Positions 41,401 to 52,230 of a DNA stretch of 64,000 nucleotides are shown piece after piece. The stretch's first letter is position 1. Each line of letters begins with the position of its first letter. Position numbers and translations under genes: made by a program. The notes below the pieces were generated by a model. It was not told the origin of the DNA. It made no database searches and worked only from the letters and a program-made list of their open reading frames with translations. The DNA is from Anomaloglossus baeobatrachus (Eukaryota > Chordata > Amphibia > Anura > Aromobatidae). The DNA lies in contig NC_134356.1 of assembly GCF_048569485.1 (NCBI RefSeq), positions 470,447,393-470,511,392 on the forward strand, written 5' to 3'.

Positions 41401-43381
41401 AGCGACGAGGATGGCGCGGCGGCAGTCGGACCTGATCTTGCGCAACACTCTGGGCAGCATTGCCAGAGGAGGGAATACATAAGGCAGTTGAAACTGCGAC
41501 CAATCCTGAACTAAGGCGTCCGCCGCCAGAGCTCTGTGATCCTGAGACCGTGCCATGAAGGCCGGGACCTTGTTGTTGTGCCGAGACGCCATGAGATCGA
41601 CGTCCGGCGTTCCCCAGCGGCAACAGATCTCTTGAAACACGTCCGGGTGGAGAGACCATTCCCCCGCGTCCATGCCCTGGCGACTGAGAAAGTCTGCTTC
41701 CCAGTTTTCTACGCCCGGGATGTGAACCGCGGAGATGGTGGAGGCTGTGGCTTCCGCCCACAGCAGAATCCGCCGGACTTCTTGGAAGGCTTGACGACTG
41801 CGAGTGCCGCCCTGGTGGTTGATGTACGCAACCGCCGTGGCGTTGTCCGACTGTACGCGTATCTGCCTGCCCTCCAGCCACCGATGGAACGCCTTGAGTG
41901 CTAGATACACTGCCCTTATTTCCAGAACATTGATCTGAAGGGAGGACTCTGTCGGAGTCCAGGTTCCCTGAGCCTTGTGGTGGAGAAAAAACGCTCCCCA
42001 TCCTGACAGGCTCGCGTCCGTCGTGACCACAGCCCAGGATGGGGGCAGAAAGGATTTTCCTTTCGACAGAGAAGTGGGGAGAAGCCACCACTGAAGAGAG
42101 GTCTTGGCTGCCAGAGAAAGAGACGTTCCTGTCCAAGGACGCCGATCTCTTGTCCCATTTGCGGAGAATGTCCCATTGGAGTGGACGCAGATGAAATTGC
42201 GCAAATGGAACTGCCTCCATTGCTGCCACCATCTTCCCCAGGAAGTGCATGAGGCGCCTCAAGGGGTGTGACTGGGCCCGAAGAAGGGATTGCACCCCTG
42301 TTTGCAGCGACCGCTGTTTGTCCAGCGGCAGCTTGACTATCGCTGAGAGAGTATGAAACTCCATCCCGAGGTAAGTCAGTGACTGGGTCGGAGTCAACTT
42401 TGACGTTGGAAAATTGATTATCCACCCGAACCTGTGGAGAGTCTCCAGAGCAACGGTCAGACTGTGTTGACAAGCCACCCGGGAGGGTGCCTTGACTAGG
42501 AGATCGTCTAGGTAAGGGATCACCGAGTGGCCCTGAGAATGTAGGACCGCTACAACGGATGCCATGACCTTGGTGAAGACCCGTGAGGCTGTCGCCAGGC
42601 CGAAAGGCAGTGCCACAAACTGAAGGTGTTCGTCCCCAATGGCGAAACGTAGGAAGCGTTGATGCTCTGGAGCGATCGGCACATGGAGATAGGCATCTTT
42701 GATGTCGATTGATGCTAGGAAGTCTCCTTGGGACATCGAAGCGATGACAGATTGGAGGGATTCCATGCGAAACCGCCTGGTTTTCACATGTCTGTTGAGC
42801 AATTTGAGGTCCAAAACGGGACGGAATGAGCCGTCCTTTTTTGGCACCACGAACAGGTTGGAGTAAAAACCGCGACCGCGTTCCTGAAGGGGAACGGGGA
42901 TCACCACTCCTTCTGACTTCGGAGTGTCCACCGCCTGAAAAAGCGCAACGGTTCGCTCGGGGGGCGGAGATGTTCTGAAAAAGCGAGTCAGAGGACGAGA
43001 GCTGAACTCTATCCTGTAACCGTGAGACAGAATGTCTCTCACCCATCGGTCTTGGACATGTGGCCACCAGGCGTCGCAAAAGCGGGAGAGCCTGCCACCG
43101 ACCGAGGATGCGGTTTGGGGCAGCCGAAAGTCATGAGGAGGCCGCCTTGGAGACGGTGCCTCTGCCGGTCTTTGGAGGACGTGACTTAGACCGCCATGCA
43201 GAAGAGTTTCTCTGGCTCTTCTGTGGCCTGTTGGACGAGGAGGATTGGGATCTGGCTGAGGGCCGAAAGGACCGAAACCTCGCTTGAACTTTCTGTTGCT
43301 GAGGTCTGTTCGGTTTGGGCTGGGGTAAGGACGAGTCCTTTCCCTTGGATTGCTTAATAATTTCATCCAATCGCTCGCCAA
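41236..43381 (-). pseudogene. RT, RNase H and methyltransferase-like region, DIRS D (fossil)
   Basis: Blocks are VVPKKDGSFRPVLDLKLLNR, PYLDDLLVKA, VTTDASLSGWGAFF, VQSDNATAVAYINHQGG and VDLMASRHNNKVPAF. Long parts are open. Broken at about one or two places. Confidence 0.87.
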
Positions 43382-44747
43382 ACAGTCGGTCGCCAGAAAA
43401 CGGCAAACCGGTCAAGAACTTTTTGGAAGCAGAGTCTGCCTTCCATTCGCGTAGCCACATGGCCCTGCGGACTGCCACAGAATTGGCGGATGCTACGCCT
43501 GTACGGCTAGCCGAGTCCAGGACAGCATTCATGGCGTAGGATGCAAATACTGATGCCTGAGAAGTCAAAGATGCTACTTGTGGCGCAGCGGTACGGGTGA
43601 CCGCATTAATCTCAGACAGACAAGCTGAGATAGCCTGGAGTGCCCACACTGCTGCAAAGGCTGGGGCAAAAGACGCGCCTATGGCTTCATAGATGGATTT
43701 GAGTAGGAGCTCTATCTGCCTGTCCGTGGCATCCTTGAGCGATGCACCGTCAGCCACTGCTACTACGGATCTAGCCGCCAGTCTAGAGACTGGAGGATCC
43801 ACCTTGGGACACTGAGCCCAACCCTTAACCACGTCAGAGGGGAAGGGGTAACGTGTGTCATTAAGGCGTTTAGTAAAGCGCTTGTCCGGGAAAGCCCTGT
43901 GCTTCTGGACAGCATCTCTAAAGTTAGAGTGATCGAAGAAAGCACTCTGTGTACGTTTAGGAAACCTAAACTGGTATTTCTCCTGTTGTGAAGCCGACTC
44001 CTCTACAAGCGGAGTTGGAGGAGAAAGATCTAGCACCTGGTTGATGGACGCTATAAGGTCATTTACTATGGCGTCCCCTTCAGGTGTATCAAGATTGAGG
44101 GCAACGTCAGGGTCAGAGTCCTGGGCTGCGACCTCCGTTTCATCCTCTATGGAATCCTCAAACTGAGACCCCGAACAGCGTGATGAAGTCGGGGAAGATT
44201 CTAAGCGGGCCCGCTTAGCTGGTCTGGGACTGCGGTCCGTGCCGGAGTCCTCCATGTAATAACTAGAGGCCACACCAGGAGCACGCTTCGTCGCAGACCG
44301 AGAGGGGCCTGGGGGAGATCCCGCAGTGCCCGGGGCCTGTGTAAGGGCCGGTCTGGACTGCAAAGCCTCTAGAAACTTAGCAGACCATTTATCCATAGAC
44401 TGAGTCATGGAATGTGAAAGCGACTCAGAGAGTTTGTCAGCTAAAGCAGCAAACTCTGTTCCTGCTATCTGGACAGGGGGAGCCGGCGGTTCTACCTGGG
44501 CCGAGGGACCCCCTAGTGTCTCAGGCTCCGGCTGAGCGAGTGCCCCAGTGCCCGAGCATTGCTCACAGTGAGGGTAGGTGGAACCTGCAGGTAGCATAGC
44601 CGCACAAGAGGTACAGGTAGCAAAATAACCCTGTGCCTTGGCACCCTTGCTCCTTGTGAACGACATGCTGTTGTCTCCCAGGAGCGTGATCACTGAGGGT
44701 ATATAGCCACAAGCTAATGGTACAGCCGAACCGGAAAATGTATACAA
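43131..44747 (-). CDS. gag-like ORF1, DIRS D
   Basis: The 538-residue open frame contains the Cys-rich motif CTSCAAMLPAGSTYPHCEQC, an acidic Ser/Pro-rich linker, RFPKRTQSAFFDHSNFRDAV, GDRLFGERLDEIIKQSKGKD and a basic Gln/Ser/Arg-rich C-terminus. It aligns with ORF1 of copies A, B and E. The natural start is likely the Met in MSFTRSKGAKAQ, about 25 residues into the frame, because it aligns with the start in the other copies. Role in assembly is inferred from its place only. Confidence 0.78.
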   Translation of the reverse strand: MYTFSGSAVPLACGYIPSVITLLGDNSMSFTRSKGAKAQGYFATCTSCAAMLPAGSTYPHCEQCSGTGALAQPEPETLGGPSAQVEPPAPPVQIAGTEFAALADKLSESLSHSMTQSMDKWSAKFLEALQSRPALTQAPGTAGSPPGPSRSATKRAPGVASSYYMEDSGTDRSPRPAKRARLESSPTSSRCSGSQFEDSIEDETEVAAQDSDPDVALNLDTPEGDAIVNDLIASINQVLDLSPPTPLVEESASQQEKYQFRFPKRTQSAFFDHSNFRDAVQKHRAFPDKRFTKRLNDTRYPFPSDVVKGWAQCPKVDPPVSRLAARSVVAVADGASLKDATDRQIELLLKSIYEAIGASFAPAFAAVWALQAISACLSEINAVTRTAAPQVASLTSQASVFASYAMNAVLDSASRTGVASANSVAVRRAMWLREWKADSASKKFLTGLPFSGDRLFGERLDEIIKQSKGKDSSLPQPKPNRPQQQKVQARFRSFRPSARSQSSSSNRPQKSQRNSSAWRSKSRPPKTGRGTVSKAASS

Positions 44748-45597
44748 ATATAATGTATTTATATACAGTTCAGCACCCTAGGGGGACCAGCACCGGGTAA
44801 CCGGTGTGGCTTACCGACCGCTCCAGCGGTGTGTGGCCACCAGATTCCCTGCCTCGGGTCTCCCAGAGCTGCTGCCAGAAGTCCTCCACCGGCAGAATGT
44901 ATTAAAACATGGCTGTCGGCGTTCACAGGGGAGGAGGGAGCCGTGGGCGTAACTTACAAAAGTGCGGGAATCTGGTGCCCCATAGGGATTAGTGAGGGGG
45001 GAGGAGGACAGCTATGTGTGCTCCAGCCCTCACTGTCGGCGTCAGACCGACCGTCCCGCCCTTTCCCCTGACTGGCAGGCCCGGGGGCGGGAGTTTAATG
45101 CACTAGGCCGCAAAAGCCGGGGACTAAAGTAAAAACCGCGGCCGGCAAGCAGGCACGGTCGGCGCGGTAGTCCCGGTGAAAAATCAACACCGCAGTCGCT
45201 GCAGCGTCTGAGGCCCAGGTGCTTCATGCACCGTCCCAAAGGGGACACAGAGTACCTGTAGATGCAGGGCCCTGTCCCTGACGATACTCCGTCTCCTGTC
45301 CAGCAGATTCCCCCAGGGGCTGCGGAGGGAGCCCGGTCCCAGTGCCTGGATGACCGGTTATGGATCCCACTTCACCCAGAGCCCCTAAGGGATGGGGAAG
45401 GAAAGCGGCATGTGGCTCCTGCCTTTGTACCCGCAATGGGTACCTCAACCTTAACAACACCGCCGACTCAGTGGGGTGAGAAGGGAGCATGCCGGGGGCC
45501 CTGTTAGGGGCCCTCTTTTCTTCCATCCGATATAATCAGCAGCTGCTGCTGACTAAAATGTGGAGCATTGTGTGAATGTGTGCCTCCTTCAACACAA
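44748..45597 (-). other. 5' leader of DIRS D
   Basis: Noncoding GC-rich leader corresponding to 9480-10334 in DIRS A. No shared coding frame. Confidence 0.6.
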
Positions 45598-45738
45598 AGC
45601 ATAAAACTGATGGGCCCGTGATGCACAGGAGGGTGTATAGGCAGAGGGGAGGGGTTACACTTTTTAAAGTGTAATACTTTGTGTGGCCTCCGGAGGCAGA
45701 AGCTATACACCCCAATTGTCTGGGTCTCCCAATGGAGC
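45598..45738 (-). repeat. right inverted terminal repeat, DIRS D
   Basis: This full-length right repeat has GCCTCCGGAGGC and TTGTCTGGGTCTCCCAATGG, followed by the end-specific AGCGACAAAGAA. Confidence 0.88.
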
Positions 45739-45939
45739 GACAAAGAAAATACACTTTTGTCCTTTTTCTAAAGCTGTGTACATTGTAAAAAGCCGTATAT
45801 GTGTGAAAAGCAGAAAGTGAGAAGGAACACGAAATGCAAATGTATGACTTCAACTAAAAGTATATTGGATTGTGAGAATCATGCTTTGTGAGCAATAGTG
45901 ACCAAACGACCCATTAGGACAGATGGAAAAAAAGCATAC

Positions 45940-46083
45940 CCGACGAGGTGTCGGATGATTTTAGAGCAAAAGACCAACCATCAGGAGTCATAGACGCACA
46001 GTGTGGCAAGCGTAGCTCCACCGGCTTCAGGAACTTTAATCCATGGGGCCCACACATAACCAATGGACTAAGCAGTGTTTCTC
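45940..46083 (-). CDS. TJP1: TJP1 ZU5 domain, middle exon
   Basis: This encodes ETLLSPLVMCGPHGLKFLKP, then VELRLPHCASM, TPDGWSFALKSSD and TSS. The acceptor is TTGCAG (AG at 46085-46084) and the donor is GTATGC. The split Gly codon at each end joins it to its neighbours. The following intron, 16.1 kb, is the longest in the window and carries DIRS copies at 30369 and 39823. Confidence 0.96.
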
Positions 46084-46185
46084 CTGCAAAAAGAAAAAAA
46101 TAAATAAATTATATGAAATTATGTGTCTCAAAGTTTAGTTTTTTTTTTTTTTTTTTTTTACAAAGCAGCATCATTTGTTTCTAAC

Positions 46186-46403
46186 CTTTTTCTTTATCTA
46201 GGGGTGGCAGGATGCTGTTGTCCCTGCAGACCTTGAAGTAGATTTCCTGTTCAATGCCGTCAGGAATGGCTCCTTGAGGTATGATGATGCTGACTCCAGT
46301 CTCTATGGAACTTAACACTCCACCGTTGCTATTGAAAATACCTCTAGCAGTTGCTACAACTGTGTGGGAATCATCATCATCATCTTCTTCCAGAGCAGAA
46401 GGG
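46186..46403 (-). CDS. TJP1: TJP1 ZU5 domain, first exon
   Basis: This encodes PSALEEDDDDDSHTVVATAR and GIFNSNGGVLSSIETGVSII, then IPQGAIPDG and DNSILPPLDKEKG. It is the N-terminal half of the ZU5 domain, a beta-rich fold shared with UNC5 netrin receptors and ankyrins. The identity to mammalian ZO-1 is very high, with a slightly longer acidic run. It enters in phase 2 and leaves in phase 1. Confidence 0.97.
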
Positions 46404-46857
46404 CTGAAAAACAAACAAAATTATATTGGGAGGAAAAAAAATGGAGTCGTCAAGTCAAATATCCCTATGAGAAATGATCCATTGCATTTACAAACTGCAT
46501 ATCGCAAACCCCAATCTACAATCAAGCATCATGTAACTCATTTCCATTTGCCTAAAAGTATGAAGATCAGATTTTTCTTCATGGCAGTCAATGGTCTGCC
46601 AGCTAAAGAGACACTGGGCTGTTAGCAAATCCCAAAAAAGCAATGTCACTGGGCAGGTTATACAAGAGCTCAATTTCTACAGGTCACTGCTGCCTAATCA
46701 GCTACAGAGGCCGATAGCACAAGGTCTCAGATGTTAAGCACTTGATTGCAGTAATATACTTGCACATGTATAATGAGAAATTATCAGATCAGATGGATAT
46801 CTTGATCCATTTTGACCAGTACAACAGTGCTTACATGTCATCAGGAAGTAACCATAC
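46404..46857. other. TJP1 intron between tail and ZU5 exons
   Basis: A 454-bp intron bounded by GT at 46857-46856 and AG at 46405-46404 on the minus strand. No other element. Confidence 0.8.
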
Positions 46858-47326
46858 CTGACTGGGATTGCTTTAGGCACTGCATTGACATTATTTGGTT
46901 GATATTTAGGTTTACTGTCTATTTGCTTGGAAGGACCATCAAGCTCGGGAGACATTGTCACATTAGTCGATTTCAAAATTGGTTGAGGAGAGTTCTGAGG
47001 TTTGGCAGGTAGCTCAGGCTTCGCTTGTGCTTCATTTGGCAGGAGATTGTGGTTGAACTTGGGGCTCTCAAACTTGCGCTCAAAAGGTCTGGCAGAGCTA
47101 GTGTACGGTTTGGGAGTAAAGCGGTTATACGATGGGGTGATGGTTTTCGCAGGCTGTTCAGTGCCGTTAACCGGGCTTTTGTCAGGGAAGCTTTTCTGAG
47201 GAAAGAAGTTTGACTGGACTGTATCCTCTCTGTTGGCTGGTCTGAAGAGTGTTGGTTTGGTCTGGGGTGGCGGTGGTTCTGGTTTGGTCAGCGTGGGATT
47301 TGGAACTTCCACTGACATCGAGCTGA
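46858..47326 (-). CDS. TJP1: TJP1 tail exon before ZU5 (469 nt)
   Basis: This encodes the tail from SSMSVEVPNPTLTKPEPPPP through KPTLFRPANREDTVQSNFFP, KSFPDKSPVNGTEQ and NRFTPKPYTSSARPFERKFE to VPKAIPV. The PYNRFTPKPY/ARPFERKFESPKFNHNLLP block is nearly identical to mammalian ZO-1. The last codon, split AG|C, gives the Ser that opens the ZU5 segment. Both splice sites are canonical (TTGCAG acceptor, GTATGG donor). Confidence 0.96.
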
Positions 47327-47488
47327 CTGCAATAAAAACCAAGAAATAACTTCTAATTTCATAAAAATGTACAAGAAAAACAGTAGGTAAACTATTACGC
47401 TACGTAAATGGTTAAAAACAATAGCAACAGCAAATCATAAGGCCTCAAAAACACAATTTGGCGACAGAAAGACACAAACAATACCTAC

Positions 47489-47640
47489 CTTCGGAATGGG
47501 TATGTTTTGTGTGTGCTGTATGGTTTACCAGCACTGCTGAGGGAGGGTTATACTGAGAAGTGGAAGTAACCTGTGGAACTGGATCATATCTTTTCTCACT
47601 TATTGGCCTGTCAGGAAGATCCACTTCAGCAGGTTTTCCC
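47489..47640 (-). CDS. TJP1: TJP1 tail exon (152 nt)
   Basis: This encodes GKPAEVDLPDRPISEKRYDP, then VPQVTSTSQYNPPSAVLVNH and THTKHTHSE-like residues, matching human GKPPEADGVDRSFGEKRYEP. The AG acceptor is at 47642-47641 and the donor GTAGGT follows 47489. It starts in phase 2 and ends in phase 1. It sits directly downstream of the 11.4-kb intron that carries a DIRS copy. Confidence 0.93.
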
Positions 47641-49525
47641 CTGTTAAAGTTTAAGAAAAACTCAGTGGGTAACAAAGAATTACTAAAAAAAAACATAAAA
47701 AATAAAAATAAAAAGGAAACTGACAAAAAAAAGCTTTCAATTTTGGAATAACTGTACACAGTGCGTTCTCTTGCCCTACTTACATACTTCAGAACTGAAC
47801 ATGTAGACATCAAGTGGGAATCTATAAAAAGTGGTATGAAAGATTTCAGTGAGTGCAATGTGTCTGGATCAACATCAGGGTATGCACCCATTCATAAAGG
47901 TATGTTTTATAACCTATTCTGACGTGGAATACAAGTTCCGACTGCCTATATCTTCAGTTCATAAGTTCAGGATTTGTTTTCATCACAAATCCAGGACTTT
48001 CATGTATGGCGGGTTTCTGGACAGTAGACATTCACTCAGAAACACTGATCGCAACCTCTACGCCATAGACTCGAGAACACAATTGAAATGTTAATGCAAC
48101 AGCACAAACTTTACGACATTAAGGCGGATGACTTGTACGTTATTCATTCCAAATGAATGATCGATCTAATCTGCAAGCCTTGTTACTGCAACATCAAAAT
48201 GCAGCAAGAGAGCAAGCAGGAAATCAGTCCGTACGGAGACTCGAAAGCCACTGAAGTCTCTTCTTAACAGACAATCATTCTGGGTTGGTTTGTTCTTCAT
48301 ACATATAATAAAGTGCATTTTCTGCAAACTGAACATACAAACAAATGCCAACTAGATCTCAAAAGCATCTCAAGTAAGAATACCAAACTTTATGTGCACG
48401 ACATTTAGTAACCAACGGGTTGAAGCCTTAATAGTATTAAATCTCTCCCATAATAACGTTAATTTCTGCAGCAATTTACACCTTCCCCTTCCAAAATATA
48501 AATAAATTTTGTTTTTGTGGGTGCACATAACGCTGTGGTAAATTGAGGAGGAATGACACCATAAACACAGCCTTATGTTAATGCCAATCTTACCACTTGA
48601 TGTTCCTTTTCAAGTAGTCATAGCTAGTGTAAGAGCCAAGAAATCTATGCGGTGGCAAAGCAGACATGACAGAAGAATGAAAGAAAAGGGTCATTCTAAC
48701 TTTAAGCAAATCACCTCTTGCAAGATATTTGTTGATGAGAAATACTTACAGATAATCTATATCTATTGTAGACTGACAATCTCCTATTCTAAAACAGGTA
48801 AGTCTATGAAACATTCAGCAGCAAAGAGACAGCAGGTATTGCAGAAGACAGAAAAACAGACACCGAGCAAGAGTTAACAATGACAAAACATAACAGGAAC
48901 GTTACAGCAGTATTGTGGTTACAGTCTGCGCTGCATTAAAAACAGAAAATGGCCTTCTTGACCATAGAAAGCAGCGATCAACTTTTATTTTTTCATGCAG
49001 TTCTAGAAAAATAAAAGCAGAGCTGTAATTTGCCACTATGTGCAATAAGACCAGTCATTTTTAAAGCAATGCGTTATTACATTATGAAAGGACAAAATCA
49101 GTGCACGGCAAATTGGCTTTGTGGAATTTACAGAGGGTAGCAGTCAGATATAGGCTTCCTGGTAATATGTGGCCGACTTGGTGACAATTCATGAAGTCTC
49201 ACTATAAAGTATCGCAATAAAGAGGTCACCAGGTTTTCTGCTAAAAGTCTGCAGTCACTATGTGCCTACATACTACTGAATCCTTATAGCTTGCACACCA
49301 CTCTGGCAGGATTCTCCAGCATTGGCAGCGAGAAGAGACGGTCACATGACCATAAGTATACGGCTTGAGTACTTGCGGACACATTCAGACTAGACAAGCT
49401 TGACCATACTCAATCCAACTGAATTAAGCAGAGCATGTCTAGTTGGAATGTGGCCACAAGTATGCAAATCGCATACTGGCTATCACAAGACCACCCTACT
49501 GGAGAATCCTGAGTGCAAGCTGTAA
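47641..49525. other. TJP1 11.4-kb intron, first part
   Basis: Unassigned AT-rich intron sequence. No gene or clear transposable element was recognised. Confidence 0.45.
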
Positions 49526-49900
49526 GGCTATGTTCACACAGGGCATTTTTTAGCATGGTTTTGGCCTTTGTTTTATGCAAATCCATGCTAATAATCCGTT
49601 GCCTTCACAGTACAGTGCCAGCAAAGCCTATGAGATTCCTGAAATCTCATACATACACACACACACACGTTTCCCCCCGACTGTTTTGGTTATGTCAACC
49701 ACCTTGGTTTTTGCTGTGTTTTTGAAAGAATGAGCATGTCAATTCTTTTCCCTGTTTTTGACATGGTATTGCCACAATCTTTTCACCCACACAAAAATCA
49801 ATGAGGAAAATCAAAACTGAAAACCACAGGGTATTTCTTGGCAAAAGACGGTTTTGCTGCAGAAAAAAACCCTGAGCAAAAATCCGGTGTGAACATAGCC
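49526..49900. mobile_element. Harbinger-like MITE with perfect TAA duplication
   Basis: This 375-bp element has inverted ends GGCTATGTTCACAC and GTGTGAACATAGCC and is flanked by TAA at 49523-49525 and 49901-49903. The 3-bp TWA site fits PIF/Harbinger. Confidence 0.8.
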
Positions 49901-50080
49901 TAAAAGATTCATAAGACCAGACAACCCCTTCAAAATGATAACATGAGGCCAGAACAGATCTCATCAAGGGATGATCTAGCTAATGAGTTCTCTGTGTTTC
50001 AACTTTTAGATTTTCCTGAAACTTAAACTGAATCAGCTCAACTAAAAGTTATTTCTAATAAAAAAATAAAATAAAATAAA

Positions 50081-50560
50081 AGGGGTTATCTCAGACTTTG
50101 GTTATATTTTCCCATGGGGCTAAGAACTTACAGGCAAGTAGCTGCTAACTACCTGCCTGTGTAGCTGGTGATAATCTGTGCCATCTCACAGTGGTCACGA
50201 ATCACTCATGCCAACAAATCAGCGGCTCCAGGTGATGTCAGGTTGACAGAGCAAAGCCATCTCTTCTTATTTACTTTGTCAATGGTTAGTCACTGCTGAC
50301 ATCCTGCTGATTGACAACTGGCTCCCCATGATTAGGCAGAGGGGATGCCGGCTGTCAATCAGCATGATGTCGGTAGTAATGCCTTGTCGACAGAGCAGAC
50401 TAGATGAAGAGGCACTGCTCTGTTGCCGTGAAGTAAAATGAAGCAGGAGAGCCACCATCAGCGCAAGCAGAGATCACTACTAGGCAGAACACACAAGTAG
50501 TTAGCAACTACCTGCCTCTAGATTCTTGGCCACAGGAAAAAAAGTCCCAGATAACCACTT
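50081..50560. mobile_element. MITE with ~80-bp inverted ends
   Basis: The left end AGGGGTTATCTCAGACTTTG and the complement of the right end (AAGTGGTTATCTGGGACTTT) align, and the pairing continues for about 80 bp through GTAGCTGCTAACTACCTGCC. Noncoding. Target duplication not clear. Confidence 0.7.
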
Positions 50561-50637
50561 TAGTAATAAATATTAGTAGTAATTATAATTGTAAAGAAGG
50601 GAATTTTGTTTACTTACCGTAAATTCCTTTTCTTCTA

Positions 50638-50780
50638 GCTCTAATTGGGAGACCCAGACAATTGGGTGTATAGGCTATGCCTCCGGAGGCCGCACAAAGT
50701 ACTACACTTAAAAGTGTTAGGCCCCTCCCCTTCTGCCAATACACCCCCCGTGCTCCCACGGGCTGCTCAGTTTTGGTGCA
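50638..50780 (+). repeat. left inverted terminal repeat, DIRS E
   Basis: This is the complement of about 56400-56540, with TTGGGAGACCCAGACAATTG, GCCTCCGGAGGC and the palindrome CCCGTGCTCCCACGGG. Confidence 0.92.
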
Positions 50781-50900
50781 AAAGCAAGAAGGAGGAAAAA
50801 ATAATTATAAACTGGTTTAACTTCAATCCGAAGGAAACTCGGAGAACTGAAACCATTCAACATGAACAACATGTGTACACAAAAAAACAGGGGCGGGTGC

Positions 50901-50997
50901 TGGGTCTCCCAATTAGAGCTAGAAGAAAAGGAATTTACGGTAAGTAAACAAAATTCCCTTCTTTTTCGCTCTATTGGGAGACCCAGACAATTGGGAC
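50901..50997 (+). repeat. internal complementary region, DIRS E
   Basis: This joins the complement of the left end (GGTAAGTAAACAAAATTCCC) with the complement of the right end. Confidence 0.9.
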
Positions 50998-51062
50998 GTC
51001 CAAAAGCAGTCCCTGGGTGGGTAAAATAATACCTCGTAAGAGAGCCGTAAAACGGCCCTTTC

Positions 51063-52230
51063 CTACAGGTGGGCAACTGCCGCCTGAAGGACTCGTCCAC
51101 CTAGGCTGGCATCCGCCGCAGCATAGGTATGCACCTGATAGTGCTTCGTGAAAGTGTGCAGGCTCGACCAGGTAGCCGCCTGACACACCTGTTGAGCCGC
51201 AGCCTGGTGCCTCAAAGCCCAGGACGCTCCCACGGCTCTGGTAGAATGGGCCTTCAGCCCTGAGGGAACCGGAAGCCCAGCCGAACGGTAAGCTTCGATA
51301 ATTGGCTCCTTGATCCACCGAGCCAGGGTTGATTTGGAAGCCTGTGACCCTTTACGCTGGCCAGCGACAAGGACAAAGAGTGCATCCGAGCGGCGCAGGG
51401 GCGCCGTACGAGAAATGTAGAGTCTGAGTGCTCTCACCAGATCTAACAAGTGCAAATCCTTTTCACATTGGTGAACTGGATGAGGATAAATAGAGGGTAA
51501 GGAAATATCCTGATTGAGATGAAAGGGGGATACCACCTTAGGGAGAAACTCCGGAACCGGACGTAGAACCACCTTGTCCTGGTGAAAAACCAGAAAAGGG
51601 GCTTTGCACGACAACGCTGCTAGCTCAGACACTCTCCGAAGTGAAGTGACTGCTACTAGAAAAACCACTTTCTGCGAAAGGCGTGAGAGAGAAATATCTC
51701 TCATTGGCTCGAATGGTGGTTTCTGAAGAACCATCAGCACCCTGTTTAGATCCCAGGGTTCTAACGGCCGCTTGTAAGGTGGAACGATGTGACAAACACC
51801 CTGCAGGAACGTGCGTACCTGTGGAAGTCTAGCTAGGCGCTTCTGGAAAAAAAAAAAACACAGAGAGCGCTGAAACTTGTCCCTTAAGGGAACCGAGCGA
51901 CAAACCCTTTTCCCGTCCAGATTGAAGGAAGGACAGAAAAGTAGGTAATGCAAATGGCCAGGGAGAAAAACCCTGAGCAGAGCACCACGACAGGAAAATT
52001 TTCCACGTCCTGTGATAAATCTTGGCAGACGTTGGTTTCCTAGCCTGTCTCATAGTGGCAATGACTTCTTGAGATAACCCTGAAGACGCTAGGATCCAGG
52101 ACTCAATGGCCACACAGTCAGGTTGAGGGCCGCAGAATTCAGATGGAAAAACGGCCCTTGAGACAGCAAGTCTGGTCGGTCTGGTAGTGCCCACGGTTGG
52201 CCGACCGTGAGATGCCACAGATCCGGGTAC
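51063..52230 (-). pseudogene. tyrosine recombinase region, DIRS E (fossil)
   Basis: Contains Arg in TSLRRVSELAALS, the HSTRAVGASW box and Tyr in TFTKHYQVHTY. Broken. Confidence 0.87.

Larger units (their letters stand above)
39823..45747 (-). mobile_element. DIRS element D
   Basis: This is a 5.9-kb copy of the same subfamily as A. It has inverted terminal repeats, an internal complementary region and gag-like, RT/RNase H and recombinase coding parts. The left end is shorter than in other copies. The element is broken at a few places but much of it is long and open. It lies sense to TJP1 in the last intron. Confidence 0.94.

Noticed and set aside
46734-46857. Extension of the TJP1 exon beyond 46858 in the same frame
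   Set aside because: A canonical GT donor lies at 46857-46856, and protein similarity to ZO-1 stops exactly there.
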